The notes under the pieces were generated by a model, which saw only the letters and a program-made list of their open reading frames with translations, made no database searches and was not told where the DNA came from. Below, piece by piece: positions 36,841 through 49,909 of a DNA stretch of 64,000 nucleotides. The stretch's first letter is position 1. Each line of letters begins with the position of its first letter. The stretch covers positions 62,106,957 through 62,170,956 of the forward strand of contig CM055096.1 of the NCBI GenBank assembly GCA_029204225.1. The letters run 5' to 3'. Both the position numbers and the translations under genes were made by a program. The stretch comes from Diphasiastrum complanatum. Its lineage: Eukaryota; Streptophyta; Lycopodiopsida; Lycopodiales; Lycopodiaceae.

Positions 36841-38309
36841 ATTGGTAGTAAAAAAAAAAATTGTGTAATTAACAAAACTTCACAAAAACAATATTACAGT
36901 AACCTTCCATCCACATCCGCGAACAAATTCCCATTCTAATTCGGTCACTTCTTCTCCGTTTTTGAATGCTTTTAGCATCGTATTAAAAATCCATTCACGA
37001 GAGCATTTTGAAGGTAAAGGCTCCAAAGGTTCGTTGTTCTCCAACGCCCTCCTTCTTTGATTGATATTTCTTCTTCATTTCAATGTTATGTTTCTTTCCT
37101 TTTTGGCTTCTTCATACCTTGAAATCCACTTTTCCATTTGTCCACAATTATATAATATGAATGTGTCAATTTTCTCTTTTAATTGAGGTGAAAGTTTTTT
37201 TTGCACACCATTTCCTTGTGGTACTTCACCCTTAACACGTTCATCTTCTTCTTCACACCACATTTTTGGACATGCAGGATGCAATTGTGAGATTATTTCG
37301 GTGATATAAAACAAAGATTCCTTTACAAGCCAACTTTCTACAGTGCTACTTTCTGGCCTTGCCTTTTGTCTCACAAAGCCCTTCAAAATTTTCATAAAGC
37401 GCTCAAGGTAGAACATCCATCTCGTGTGCACAGGTCCTGCAATTGATACTTCTTCGACCAAATGCACTAGAAGATGAACTTGTATATCTGAAAAGGAAGT
37501 TGAAAAATCTCTTCCCAACAAACATACCATTTCGATCATTTGGATTTTCATTCGCTTAAACTGGGGTAGTCATGCATCGTCCACATTAGAATTCCACGAA
37601 CAAAGAAGTTCTGTTGTTGTAAAGGTATCGAGATGTCGTAAGTATGAATACCATTCCAAAGAATGCACAATTCCTCGACCACAGGTGCAAGATACTACAC
37701 ATCCATGTTCTTGGCCTTGTACTTTCCTGGAATCAATAAAGCCAATAACAAGTGTCCCGTTTTAATAGTCAACCATGGAGGTATGTTATAATTAACGAGC
37801 ACAACTGGCCATGTGGACCAACTTGACGCTTGAATGCTAAAAGGATTTATGCCATCCATAGCAAGGCCAAATCTCAAATTACGAGGTTCGATTTTCCATG
37901 CAGGTGAATCACTTGATACTTGCATCACATCATCCGCAGATCAATTTTTGACATGCCAATCCATTAGTTGTGCCAAAGATTTACATCAAAATAAACATTG
38001 CAATTGTGGAATAATTGGAAAATGTCATAACACTTTTTGTGGCACTTTATCCCCTTGTACGACATCTCGAAAACGTGAAGCGCTACACATTGGACATTGA
38101 AGCTTTTCTGAATGCTCACCTCTATATAGAACATGGTCTTCTGGACATGCATGTATTGTGTTGTAATCCATTCCAAGCATGGTCATTATCTTTCGTGCTT
38201 CTTTTCGTGTTTTAGGTATCACATTTTCTTTCGGAAGTATTCGATGCAACAACCTAAAAAAAGAGCAATGTGAGTTGTTAGAAAAGAAAAAAAAATTAAC
38301 TTAATGTAA

Positions 38310-38880
38310 TGTTGGAGGGTTTGCGAATCCCAAGGCAACCCTAACCCTAGTTAATTAGTGAGAGGGATTTGGCACCCTGCGTGTGTAAGTCCAACCCGAT
38401 GATCACATAGTTATTTGATTAATTAGAAAGTCAATAAAAGGACTGTAGGCCTTTTTGTGAGACTTTTAATGTCGCAGGGCCTAAATGTCAAGTTAGTGAA
38501 AAAAACTGGGTTTCCCTCCAATTTGGATGGTTCTCACTCTTTTTTAAATTTGAATAATTAGGGAGGTCTAATGGACCAATAGGATTTAGAGGCCAGGGTC
38601 CTCTTTCTACTATAAGAACGGACCAACTCGAATTCCTACACATGTTCCATCTTTTCCTCAATACAAGCAAATGGTTCCCTTGTGAAGTGGATGTGGAATG
38701 TCCTTGCTCTTCTTCTTTCCTCCTCCATCTCTCATGCTTTCTTTGGATTTATCAAATGTTGGATTTGTTAGTTGTTGGGATTTATCTTTATTATACTTTT
38801 TTGTGAGAGAGAAGAGGGAGAGAGAGAGAAAAGTAAGTTTTTCCTTCACCGAAGTAGTGTTAGTGGATCATAGTGTTAAT
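38310..38880 (+). repeat. Left LTR
   Basis: Starts TGTTGGAGGG. It contains CCAACCCGATG, TTTTAATGTCGCAGGGCC and a GA-rich run near its end (38813-38830). It has many differences from the right LTR, so the insertion is not recent. Confidence 0.85.
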
Positions 38881-39004
38881 GGAGTAGTGTTAATGGTTAG
38901 CTTGCATTTAGGCATCTTGGTCTTGGCATGCTAGGGTTAGCTTTGCATTATGGATGTCATTTGTGAGAGTTATGTCCAAAAACGTTCAAAAAATGAGTGG
39001 TGAC

Positions 39005-39610
39005 TATATTTTCTATTTTTTAGTTTTTTGCTTCTTTTTTATTCAAATTCCGTCCTATTTTATGTTTTTTATAATTCATTTTGAATAAATAGGATTGTAA
39101 TTGAAAGCGCTTTCTTTCCATTTATTTTTTTTTGAATTCCGTTCAGCATTGAGCAAGTTACAAATTTTTGAAATTGGCAACAAAATTTTGTAAACTTGTC
39201 AAAAATCAGAAATTCTGTTTTTTAATTTTTTGCTTCTTTTTTATTCAATTTCTGTCCTATTTTCTATTCTCTGTAATTCAATATGAATAAATAAGATTGT
39301 AGAGCATTGAAAGGGCTTTCTTTCATCTAATTTTTTTTTAATTCCGTTTTGTATTGGGCAAGTTACAAATTTTTGCAGTTGGCCACAAAATTTTGTAAAC
39401 TTGTCAAAAACTAGAAACTTCCAGATTTTTGTATTTTTTTTGCCCTATTTGATTCATTTTTTGCCCTTCTCTATAATTTCATCTGAATAGCTAGTGTTGT
39501 AGAGCATTGAAAGGGCTTTAGGGAGATTAATTTTTTTCTTATTTCATTAAGTATTGAGGAAGTTACAAATTTTTGAAAATGTAAAAAAAAAAAAAATTCT
39601 GTGACCTTGT
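39005..39610 (+). repeat. Three imperfect tandem repeats of about 200 bp inside the LTR element
   Basis: Units begin near 39017, 39213 and 39423. Shared landmarks are AGTTACAAATTTTTG, TGTAGAGCATTGAAAGGGC and AAATTTTGTAAACTTGTCAA. Function unknown. Confidence 0.8.
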
Positions 39611-39834
39611 CATTAGCTTCAACAATGTCATTGCTAGTAGGTGCACCTATCTACAAGGATCAACATCAACAAGCATTATCTTGGGATCTTTTTTTGGATG
39701 GTGTCGACTACCCATTTGGCAATGAACAAGGTTATCATGAATGGCCACCGAACCCATATGGCTATTATTGAAAATTTGCATTCAAGCTTCGAGGCAGGTG
39801 TCGTGGGACCGCCACCAGTTTTGGTGGGGGATAT

Positions 39835-40405
39835 TGTTGGAGGGTTTGCGGATCCCAAGGCAACCCTAACCCTAGTTAATAAGTGAGAGGGATTTGGCAC
39901 CCTACGTGTGTAAGTCCAACCCGATGGTCACATATTTATTTGATTAATTAGAAAGTCAATAAAAGGACTTTAGGCCTTTTTGCAGGACTTTTAATGTCGC
40001 AGGGCCTAAATGTCAAGTTAGTGAATAAAGTTGGGTTTCCCTCCAATTTGGATGGTTCTCACTCTTTTTTAAATTTGAATAATTAGGGAGGTAGAAATGG
40101 ACCAATATGATTCAGAGGCCAGGGTCCTCCTCTCTACTATAAGAAGGGACCAACTCGAGTTCCTACACATGTTCATTTCCTCATTTCAATAAAGCAGATT
40201 AGTTCTCTTGTGAAATGGATTGATGAATGTCCTTGCTCTCTATTACTTTTCCTCCATGTCTCATGCTTTCTTTGGATTTTGCTAATTGTTGGATCTGATT
40301 GTTATTGGGATTGTATGTTATTATACTTTTTATGAGAGAGAAAGGGAGAGAGAGAGAGGAAGAGTAAGCTATCTTTGTTGTGGATCTAGTGTTAGTGGAT
40401 ATAAG
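39835..40405 (+). repeat. Right LTR
   Basis: Second copy of the LTR, preceded by the polypurine tract. It ends close to 40405, where CACTA exon sequence resumes. Confidence 0.85.
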
Positions 40406-40742
40406 ATGTCACGCTACGATCACTCCATTTGTATGTTGCTTGAAGGTTTAGAATAAGAATTGACGTAGCTAGTCTCGAAATGGATGCTCTAGGATATAAA
40501 GGAGTGTCTGTCTCCTTGCGCAATAGAATCTCATCTTCATCCATCTCAAATTGTTTGTGATCTCCGTTTTCATTGTAAGTGATCCATAGTGACATGCATA
40601 TCATCATTCTCATTTGTTTCAAAGTAAGATTCAAACATGTTGTGCATTGTTTCATCGTGTTGCACCTCATCATCATAATCATCAGAATCAAGTTCATTAC
40701 TCTTTTTTCCAATTGTGTTTGCTTCTTCAATTTGTTTCATTC

Positions 40743-42292
40743 AGACATAAAATGGATTGAATATGTTGCAGATGGATGTGTTCAAAAGAAATCCGTGAGC
40801 TGGATCTTCACAAGAGACATGAGAATATGGTGGAGATTGTGTGCATGTTTGAGAGATATTTTCCGACTTCCATCATGGACTCACAAGTGCATTTATTGGT
40901 GCACTTGGTTGAAGAAGTTTCTATTGCTGGTCCAGTGCACACTAGGTATAAGTGCATAAATTATCTTTTGCATTTGTATTTAAACTAAATCAATTGATAC
41001 ATGAACTCATTAAATAAAACACTTATTTTTAACCATTTGTGACTTTTTAGGTGGATGTTCTTTATGGAAAGGTACATGAAAGTCTTAAAAGATTTTGTGC
41101 GTCAAAAGGCAAGGCCTGAAGGTAGCATGTCAGAGGGTTGGTTAGTACATGAATGTCTCTTTTATGTTACTGAAATTTTGCACCAACTACATCCATCTGC
41201 TCCACTATTGTGGCGTGATGAGGAAGCCGAAGAGGTAACTAGTGAAAAACCTCAAGGGATGGGAAAGGTCCATAGGTTGGCACCCTTCCAACAAGAAAAA
41301 ATTTCTACATTCATGCTTTATAATTGTGGAGTTATGGATAAATGGTTAGACCTATATGAAGAAGAAGGAAAAAAGAGGGCCTTGTCTAGAAAGCGCCAAC
41401 GACAAAATAGAGGTAGACACATGGCCTCAAGTTCACATGATCTTGAGCCATTGCCCAAGCAATGCACTATAGTGGATGCATGACACACTACAAAAAGCAA
41501 CAAAAGAGGGACAAAAAATATCAAATGCAGAATGGGACTTTGCAAGAGGATGCGAATGGAAGGTATTATTCTTTAGATACTTTATTATTAGAACATTCTT
41601 GTTTATAACAATATTTGTTTAATCATTTTGAAACACCATGTTCATTCACAATGATTATTTATGAGATTCATGTTTGTCATGTGGCAGTGCAAAATGTATA
41701 ATGCTATATGGGCTTTTGGTTTCCACTTTCGTGTTGAAAGGATTGATAACAAGAGACGCACACACGATTGTGATGTAATAGCATCTTTCCAACAAGAAAG
41801 TCAAAGCAGTGCACGAGATCGGAATCCCATCTCAGAAGATATAGAATACGTAGGAACTATACAAAATATTTATGATGTGTCATTTGGTGAAAGTGGACAC
41901 TATTTTTTATTTGATGTGAAATGGTTCAAGGTAGTTTGTAGAGGGCCAAATGCAACCGTAAAATCGGATCCAAGTGGATTTTTTGCGATTGATTCATCAA
42001 AAACATTGAGCATGGAGTCCTTTGACACATTGGTGTTGTCTCGTCACTGTGAGCATGTGCACATGCTATGCTATAATGTTTTTTATTTTACTGCAAGTGA
42101 CTTCAGTATTTGAGTTTTCGATATTTTCTAAAATAGTGATTTTTGCAGGTGTTTTTTCAACCAGATCGACTAAACAAGATATTGTGGTTTGTAGCTCAAG
42201 TTGAACCACGTTCACGAAGAGTATTTGAGGGTGCAAATGTTGAGAATGAAATGGAAAACCTTCATTTTAAATTGAGCTACCTAGAGATGTAA
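40743..42292 (+). pseudogene. CACTA DUF4218-DUF4216 gene, 5' truncated copy
   Basis: It starts abruptly inside DUF4218 (CSKEIRELDLHKRHENMVE, VHLLVHLVEEVSIAGPVHTR). An intron of about 110 bp follows, then 41055-41483 (RYMKVLKDFVRQKARPEGSM, FMLYNCGVMDKW), then WDFARGCEWK at about 41570. The DUF4216 exon, about 41687-42056, reads YNAIWAFGFHFRVERIDNKR, FLFDVKWFKVVCRGPNAT and LVLSRHCEH. The last exon, 42149-42292, reads VFFQPDRLNKILWFVAQVEP and RSRRVFEG. The visible exons are open and well spliced, and this is the best preserved copy in its half. The Transposase_21 region is missing. The 5' edge abuts the start of the opposite-strand CACTA copy (40730), marking a breakpoint. Confidence 0.88.
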
Positions 42293-43509
42293 TAAATCGT
42301 CAAACCATACTTGAAGCACCCACTTCCATAGATGTTGAGAATAGAAATTCTAATGCATGCAAAATGTATGGACAAGTGAGCTATACACATTCTCTCATGT
42401 CTACATATCTGATGCTATGAATTTGGCAAATCATTTACCTTGATTAAGATCAGTGGTAAGTAGATCATAAGGCCCCATAATAAATTGTGATTTTTTCAAA
42501 AGGACTTGTGAAGGTAAGGCAATTCAACTGCTCAGATGATTTTTTATAAGCTTTTGATTTAAGAAAATCCTCTTACAATGCATATATTATGACCTACGAG
42601 CAATTGTCATAAGACTGTGTCTCTAATGAAGATCCTAAAGACAGTATAGCAGACGCTCACGACTGAAATTAGGAGCTTATCCGTTCTTTTAATTATGCCT
42701 TGTAATTAAATGTCCACATATAAATAAGATAAATAGATGCAAAATGTATATATGTGACAGATTGTTGTGTACACTCTCTTGCAATTTTAATCAAGCTATT
42801 TCCAAGATATATCGTCTCGTGTCATTGTGCATTACTGTTATGTCTAATTCTCTTTGTAGATAAACGATTCGTAGGTTGAACATAATTGTTTGATGTTCAT
42901 TGCTAAATTGTATTGAATGGCTCTGATGATCTCTGCTTCCACACAATTTGATTCATGTTTGGCTACATAATCAATTGCATAAATTCTGGCAATTTTAAAG
43001 TTTGAATCAAGTAGAGCTTATAATTTATTTTGAGCTTGAATCTGATAGGCATAGTGTGTCATGCTGGTGAATATCTTGTTCTATTTGTTGAAATTGGTCT
43101 ATACAATACTACATTCAACCCACATAAATTCTACCCACTACGACACTTTTTGCAAATCCTTCACAATCCAGTACACCTAATAGTGATTCTATCCACCCGA
43201 ACACACCTGATGTAAAATATTTCACAAAACCTTCTATGCTTTCCATGCATTCTAACCTTTGCAGAGTTACAGTTTACGTTCAAATCTGCAGACAAATTGT
43301 TTACGACTCCATTTGGAATTAAAGCCACCGACTTGCATTAATTGTTAGCAAGTAAATTTTTGAGAAGTCCTAACTGGACGAGTGCACTAGATTGCAATTT
43401 ACAATCTAATTGCTTAGTATAAATAACTGCTCACATTTCTACGTTATCATCATCTTGGGTCAGTTTTGAATGAAGACAAATCTAAGCCAAAGTTGTTTAT
43501 GACCAAATC
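42293..43509. other. No recognisable gene
   Basis: AT-rich and non-coding; nothing identified. Confidence 0.35.
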
Positions 43510-44010
43510 GAACAATGATTTAGATTCTAAATGTTGGTATCTCGACTCAGGTGCAACATAACATATGACATCTCGACGAGACAAGCTCAAGTATTTTTCT
43601 TTGTCACATCATGACCATACTATTAATCTTGGAGACTTCAACTCTCTTAAGATCAAAGTATCAATGAAACAATCACCATCAAATTCAATGATGATTCATC
43701 TCGACATATCAACAATGTTTTATATGTTTCGACTCTGACCAAGAACTTATTATCAATCAGTTGAATTGTTGATCAAGGCCATACTATCATATTTGATGCA
43801 AATTAATGTCTTACTCAAGACAACAACTCGAATGTTTTGGTCGAAGTCTATAGGGATGGTCATCTCTATACATTAAGTCATGACTATGCACTTATATAAG
43901 AAGAAAAATCCATGTCTACACCTTTATCAGACAAGAATATCATATGGCATCAATTCCTAGGTCATCTCCATATGAGACCTAATCCTCTATTGGAACTAAT
44001 TGGGTGCTTG
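43510..44010 (+). pseudogene. Ty1/copia protease and pre-integrase remnant
   Basis: Copia aspartic protease: KCWYLDSGAT, a stop, then HMTSRRDKLKYF, with the catalytic DSG intact. Then INLGDFNSLKI, a frame change, and FNDDSSRHINNVLYVSTLTK, NLLSIS with a stop, GHTIIFDAN with a stop, VEVYRDGHLYTLSHDYAL, and the GAG-pre-integrase motif IIWHQFLGHLHM. Stops and frameshifts abound. No integrase core or RT follows. Confidence 0.88.
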
Positions 44011-47000
44011 TCGCCCACGTTTGAAAATCACAGCAGAATCAGAGAAAGCGAAACTAAACGTCAACGCACCTTGCCAATGATGTCCTTTATAGTCATAAAC
44101 TCACTCATTTGTGTTTTGATAAACATTCATCATAAAAATAAAAATCTACAAAAGAAGTAGTTCAAGGAAGACAATCCATTGGAAAATCAAATATCATTCC
44201 AAATAAACCAATATCTGGTGTGAGTAAAATTATGTATATTTTGTGTACTAGCTTGAGATCCTCTCTCATCTCTATGTTGTGAAGAGAAAATGGCCCCTTT
44301 TTAACCAAAAACATCTTGTCCCTATATTTTTAGCATCGATCTCATTCCATGACAAAATCCAGTTTCATGCCACTGACTACCAAGTGGGAATGGTGAAATG
44401 TTGTTGTGTACATGCACTTACTACTTGTATAACTCCACACTATTGCCATAGCCTACATAATCTCTAATGTACCATCTGTGACTTGTGCACAATCATGTAC
44501 AATATTGAACATGAGAGGGTTAAATGCATTTGTTACTCACCAAATATTGTGGGCTTAAGATAATCAATTACCAACTAAATTTCACCAATATATAGTCCAC
44601 CATGAAGCCAATGACAAACATACTAACTTCTTTTTTAATGATAAGATTATCCACGCTTATCCGCCATCTCCATAAACAACTTCAATAAGTACTTGTACTT
44701 AAACTCCCAGGTTTGCATGAAAAACTTGGTGACCATCTTACAATCCTATGAAGTAATTAATTGTAGTAATGTGGTGTTATGCTCAGTTCTTTGGTCCCAG
44801 AAGAGTTCTTTGACAAAGTACACTATAAGTCTTGTTGATAACTTGGGTTATTGTCAAGGTAAGTAGCTACAAGCAAATGATCATCAACCATAAGGCACCT
44901 TCGTTGATTGGCACGACTCACCAAGAATGATATAATGATGATGTCTAGTTTCCTCACTCTTTTTAGCCAATGTATATGCAAATAAGGCTTCTAATTGCAA
45001 AAGTTTGCACATGCAATATTGTATACCATTTTTGTTAGTCATGGAGAATGGCTAGTGCTACTTGGCGTAAAATTGCAAGTGGAATATTGCATCGTTGTTT
45101 ATGTCTACTCCTTTTGGCCTCAACTAGTAATTGTTTAGCCATCCACTCTTTGTCCTTGTTTGGAAAAATATAATAATGAATATGGCCCTTATGGCCCTTC
45201 ACATAATTAGAATAAAGACCTATTTCAATTTATGTTGAGATATCTTTTCAAATCACCATAACAAGAGAAAACATAATGTTATTTCTTAACTATATGTGCA
45301 ACAAATTGTCAATTGTTCAAACACAAACTCAATTTTCCCAACTCACTTTTTTTTTCTTATTCATTTACATGTGATTAGGTCTCATGCTATTGTTGGCCAT
45401 GTTTCACAATACCTTTTAGTTATAACATGATTACTTATTTAGTAAGATCATTAACTATGCTTCTTAAATAAAGTTAATAGATTTGCACAATCATTATGAT
45501 TAAGAATACATTTCAAAAATAAAGATTTTACTTCATATATTTCTTCATGCTCCCTCCGGATTGTTTTGTGATGTATTAAAATGAGTACTGATAAAAGCAT
45601 GTCAAATCACGTACATGTTTTTCCTATTTTTCAACACGATTTTGACCTAGGCATGCATCCACGAGTGGGCAAGGAATCAGACCTACAAGCCCAACCCACG
45701 CATGGCACACTGCCACCCATGCAAGGGCAGATCCACCAACATGCATATGCTGAGTAAACTTAGATCACCATCTTTAAATGCGAATATGAAGATGATACAT
45801 TTCACAAGTCTAAAATATTGATAGGAAAAATAAAAACAAAATCATGTTTTTCAACTTATATGACATTTGTACAGTTAAAAAAACTTTTTAAGTTCAATTG
45901 CCAAAGTAGTCCTTCAAAGCTAGATCTTAACAACGTAAAAAATTTACTATAAGTTAACTAGCTTCTAGTGTATGTAACACCAAAATCACTGGGAGATATA
46001 CATCCTTAATCACCACAATATCACATCTTATGTCATCATATTGTAATTTGCAAAAACATGAATTTTTCATAATGGACCCAATCTTCTTATAATACTTAAT
46101 AATATTAGAATACATCACAAAAGGAGGGGCCTTTTGCATGTTGTCTTATCATTAGCTATTTTGACGATCATCAAAGTGCATTTAAATGTAAACACTTTCT
46201 ACGCCAATTATGAGTTCCAGTACAGGATGAAGTCTAGGAGTGTCTATTTTTTGTGAATATGTAAACTACTAGTCTTTAATACAAGTGGAAAAAATTGAAA
46301 TAAAAAAATAAGACCGTGCAACATAGTTCGTAACGGAAAAAGTATGAAGCCCATTCCACTGGATGGGTACACTGCAATGGGCCAAATAGGACTCATGCTA
46401 AAAATCAGCACTTCTAAGCTCACTTGTGTGAAGAGGGATCTAACCATAATGCACATCAAGCATAAAGGGATGGATTTTCTTGTACACATAAAAGGGTTAT
46501 GAAAGTAAAGCGTAGATTGAAACATGAGATGTTTGTAAGGAATATTTAGTTATGTTTGTTTCTCAAAATAGGTCAAGGGAGTTCGCTTCAGCCTTCTCCT
46601 AGAACAAAATCTTGATTTCCAAGTTATAGACCATTTTTAGCAAAGGCTTTTTAACACCTTTCTTGCGATAAATGTTTTCTTTATGCAAATGTAAAGCCAC
46701 AATTCACACTCCAAATTCAACATGGATTTTCCTAAGTTTAGAATAAAAATAAAAATTGTAAATGCATTCTGGCATAAAAAATCCAAAGGATAACAACAAT
46801 CTGCCCTCAAATAAGTACTTGGAAGCAAGTATGCTTAAGAAAATGAATTCTTGTAAGTTGTAACCAACAACGAGCTCCATGAAAGATTGAGTGCATACGA
46901 GGTACAAGGCAGAGGACAATTTCTAGACACACAGGGAAAAGTGGAAGAGTAAACAGCAGAAAGAATCAGCCTTGCCTTGTGTCAATGCCAAGAAAGCCTC

Positions 47001-47999
47001 ATTGATCACAGGTACAAGATGGTGAGAATTTCTCTCGATTGGAAGACTTGAATGGGGTATACAATTAACAGTAAGGCAGAATGAACCGAAACACTCAATA
47101 CATTAATAAGCAATTATCACAAAATATTGAGAAAAATCATGTTGCAAAATTATTAGCTCTGTTCTACTATAGAATAAGCTCCAATCCTGCTCCACCTCAA
47201 TAGTAGTAAGAATTTTTTCATTTGATATAATATCAATATGAATGCAATCAGTGTGTCCAATGTTATCCAAGTCCTTATATATGGGACCCAAATATTATTG
47301 CGATTTTTCCAGCTTTCGGATAATGAAATATCAGGCTAAGCATTTGCTCTTTTAGATTGTATATCTTCTACCTGTCTACACTAACAAGATTTAGCATGAA
47401 AACAAACATTTTGAATAGCTTGTCCAATGCATTTACTCGATTTTCCCATCTTCATGCTTGGTGAAATGATCTGAATTTGCAGACATACATGATTGCATGG
47501 CCACAAAAGACTGTATACAATCCGAACCCTGAAAGGTTTCAAAGAAGCATCAATTGGTCAAAGCAGATTGTTTATAATCTTACTACTGCCATCCATGGTT
47601 ACTTCCATAGAGAAAACCATGAAAGGAAAAGAGCTATTTGGCATACAACGATAAACCAGCAACAAACAACGCCTGTAGGTAGATTGACGTAAAGAGGGCA
47701 TAGTTGGGAATCAAACTGCGTAATTTCATATGTTTAGGAATTGTACGATGTGCTCCCTAGGCCATATTTGTTTGCCCCTTTATCTTAGCATTATATAGAA
47801 GGTTGTGCAAAGTTCAATTAGTTAGTCTGACATGTTTAAGGCTTAGGGCTTCAAGAACATCATGTTACCATACACTTGAAAATGCTAGTCATCACATACA
47901 TTCACCACCACAGACTGCATATACGACTTGCGGTCATGGCATTATCTGTGAGAGTAGATGTTTCAAATCACACGAGAAGATGATTGCCATCACTAATTG
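44011..47999. other. 4-kb gene-free stretch
   Basis: AT-rich sequence with scattered ORFs of 60-95 residues on both strands and no recognisable family, repeat or RNA gene. Confidence 0.4.
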
Positions 48000-49640
48000 A
48001 GTGAGGCACAAATGCCTACTCTCTCCTCTCTCCTTCATTATTTGGCCTTTGTATTGATGAGCTGGAGATAACCATCAATCAAGTTGGAAGTGAGGATAGT
48101 AAGCTAAAAATTATAGTGATCTATAATTTCCTTCCTATACGTGGATATCGTCTAGTTTCTCCATCTAGAGAGGGCTTGTAGCAACGCATAGACACACTAC
48201 ATTTTACTGCAGAGCAAGAGAGACTTTCTGTAGCCCATGTCCGGTTCAGAGGATTTAGAATAATCCTTGACGTGAATATTCGGCACTCTGGTGTACGAAT
48301 TTATTAGTTACACCTCATCATTTTAAACTAGGCCATAAAATAACCTTGTGAGAGCCCATGCACTTCAATTAGGACATGTGGAGCAGTGCATGGTGATTAA
48401 CAACTTTTATAGATGCTGAGGGGATCAAAAGCAATTGAATATGGATTTAGTAAAGGTAAGGATTTTGGAAGGAATATTCCTAGGCTCCAGGGGTCGATAT
48501 ATACCTACAGCCATGCGCCCTCCTCCACATCCGAATTCCAATATTAGTTGCCATGAACCTCTCGTCTCATGTATTTAGTCAATGGTCACAGTGGCTGAAG
48601 GGTGAAGTTGATTGGGGTTTTTAGTTTCTACTTGGTTGGGTGGTTTGGCTCCTCAACACTCCTTGTGGTGTATGCAGCAGAATCTTAAGGATCTGCACTT
48701 GGCAAACTCTACACTTCCACACTACATAGTCAGCCATTAGAGATGGTTTTCTCATACACATACTTGAGAGTACTCTTCATAAGGCCCATTTTTGTTAGGA
48801 GACAGAGACAAGGGAGTCTTCCCGAGTCACTATAAAACATTTTGTTTTAGGAGACACGAACACAATGTGACGGGTAAGTGTCATGTAGGTCCCACTATGA
48901 TCAAGCATACCTTAGTGTTCTAGCATATAATGATATGAACTAAGCCCTTAGTTCCACACAAGATCATCCTTGCAGAGTTTGCGATCCCACCCATGTACCT
49001 TGATGCCATACTCCAGCTCATCACACATATCCAGCGCATCAAAGAGTTCCAAGTTTCTAAATAGAGATACACACAGGCTACACTCCTCTCATTTCAACAC
49101 TTACACAATTAGGGCAATTGACTTGGTTCTCCTAGGCCTCCGGCCTACTTGACACACTTGGCATCTCTATCATAGCTCTTCCCTTGAGTACCCATGATTA
49201 CATCAAACAAGTCATCTACATAGCTTATCTCGACCGAGCTTGGCAAGGTTAGTTGGGGGTCAAACTCGACTTCCATTAGGTTTACTTCTTGGAGACAGAT
49301 ATATCAGGGATCCCATTTCTACCACACTATTTGTACTTTGAGCTATCACATGGTCTCAAAGTCCTTTCTATGTCTCCGTGTCTCCTCGCACCAACTTGAG
49401 ATTGAGACTATGTTTTTAAAAAGGATAGGATTTGCCAGCTATGTTTCTCAGGTGAGGTGGGGACTGAGGAGCACTTCATCTACATATGCCTAGCCTATTA
49501 TAAAATTCATGGGAGATACTACTGTCTATTTTGTAATACACCAATCACATTATGTTCACTGGTCATAAATGATTGTGTTGCACTATGATACGAGAAATGC
49601 TTTTAATACGATGAAATCTCTAGCCTTCTCATCAAAGTAC
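48000..49640 (+). pseudogene. Heavily decayed LINE copy (RT to C-terminal region)
   Basis: Blocks match the LINEs at 54 and 60 kb in order. RT: SPSLFGLCIDELEITI, then a destroyed catalytic block and RLVSPSREGL (48010-48200). SYTYLRVLFIRPIF near 48755-48800. A stretch like the SVPHEI block near 48950. Then the knuckle RICQLCFSGEVG, TEEHFIYICLAYYKIHGRYY and CLFCNTPITLCSLV near 49425-49560. Shifts and stops are too many to count. It is the oldest-looking copy of the family here. Confidence 0.75.
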
Positions 49641-49909
49641 CCTAGAGAAACAGCCTCAGATCACCTCCCTTTTCTCTAGACGACAACACGATCAGACCCA
49701 CATTCAAAGGATGATGGGGACGGGGATGATGATGACTGACCTCTCATAGAGCTGAAAGACAGTGCAATTCCCATAGACACATTGAAGCTATACCTAATCG
49801 TCCTCATAGATGCAACACATTCCGGAACGCTACATTCCCAAATTTAGGTCATTCCAAAGTGGAAGGTGTCTTAGTTGGGAAAAAATCATCTCGATATCAA
49901 GGAGTATCG

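Larger units (their letters stand above)
38310..40405 (+). mobile_element. Small non-autonomous LTR retrotransposon nested in CACTA gene
   Basis: Two direct repeats, 38310-38880 and 39835-40405, both start TGTTGGAGGGTTTGCG and stay alignable for about 570 bp. A polypurine tract (GGTGGGGGATAT) lies immediately before the right copy, as expected before a 3' LTR. The internal region of about 950 bp encodes no recognisable gag or pol, so mobility would depend on another element. Flanking halves of one CACTA gene show where it inserted. The exact LTR ends and target-site duplication could not be settled by eye. Confidence 0.85.
36896..40730 (-). pseudogene. CACTA transposase gene (Transposase_21 + DUF4218), split by an LTR element
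   Basis: Read right to left. Exon 40730-40409 carries LLRKETDTPLYPRASISRLA and LILNLQATYKWSDRSVTS. After the inserted element (38310-40405) the next exon starts at about 38262: LLHRILPKENVIPKTRKEAR, DYNTIHACPEDHVLYRGEH, LQCPMCSASRF. Then the core: EPRNLRFGLAMDGINPFSIQ, STWPVVLVNYNIPPWLTIKT (37928-37695) and VVEELCILWNGIHTYDIS (37690-37570). DUF4218 follows at 37551-37075 (VHLLVHLVEEVSIAGPVHTR, FVRQKARPESS), then a block ending ELEWEFVRGCGWK at 36896. Several in-frame stops are present (37990-37940). DUF4216 is lost. The product would be the CACTA transposase, which binds and cuts element ends in the nucleus. Confidence 0.9.

Noticed and set aside
38310-40405. Target-site duplication around the small LTR element
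   Set aside because: Candidate flanks (TGTAA and ATAAG) do not match and the right LTR end is uncertain, so none is claimed.
41487-41500. CACTACAAAAAG as a CACTA element terminus
   Set aside because: It lies inside the CACTA gene between DUF4218 and the CEWK exon, has no subterminal repeats beside it, and has no inverted partner.
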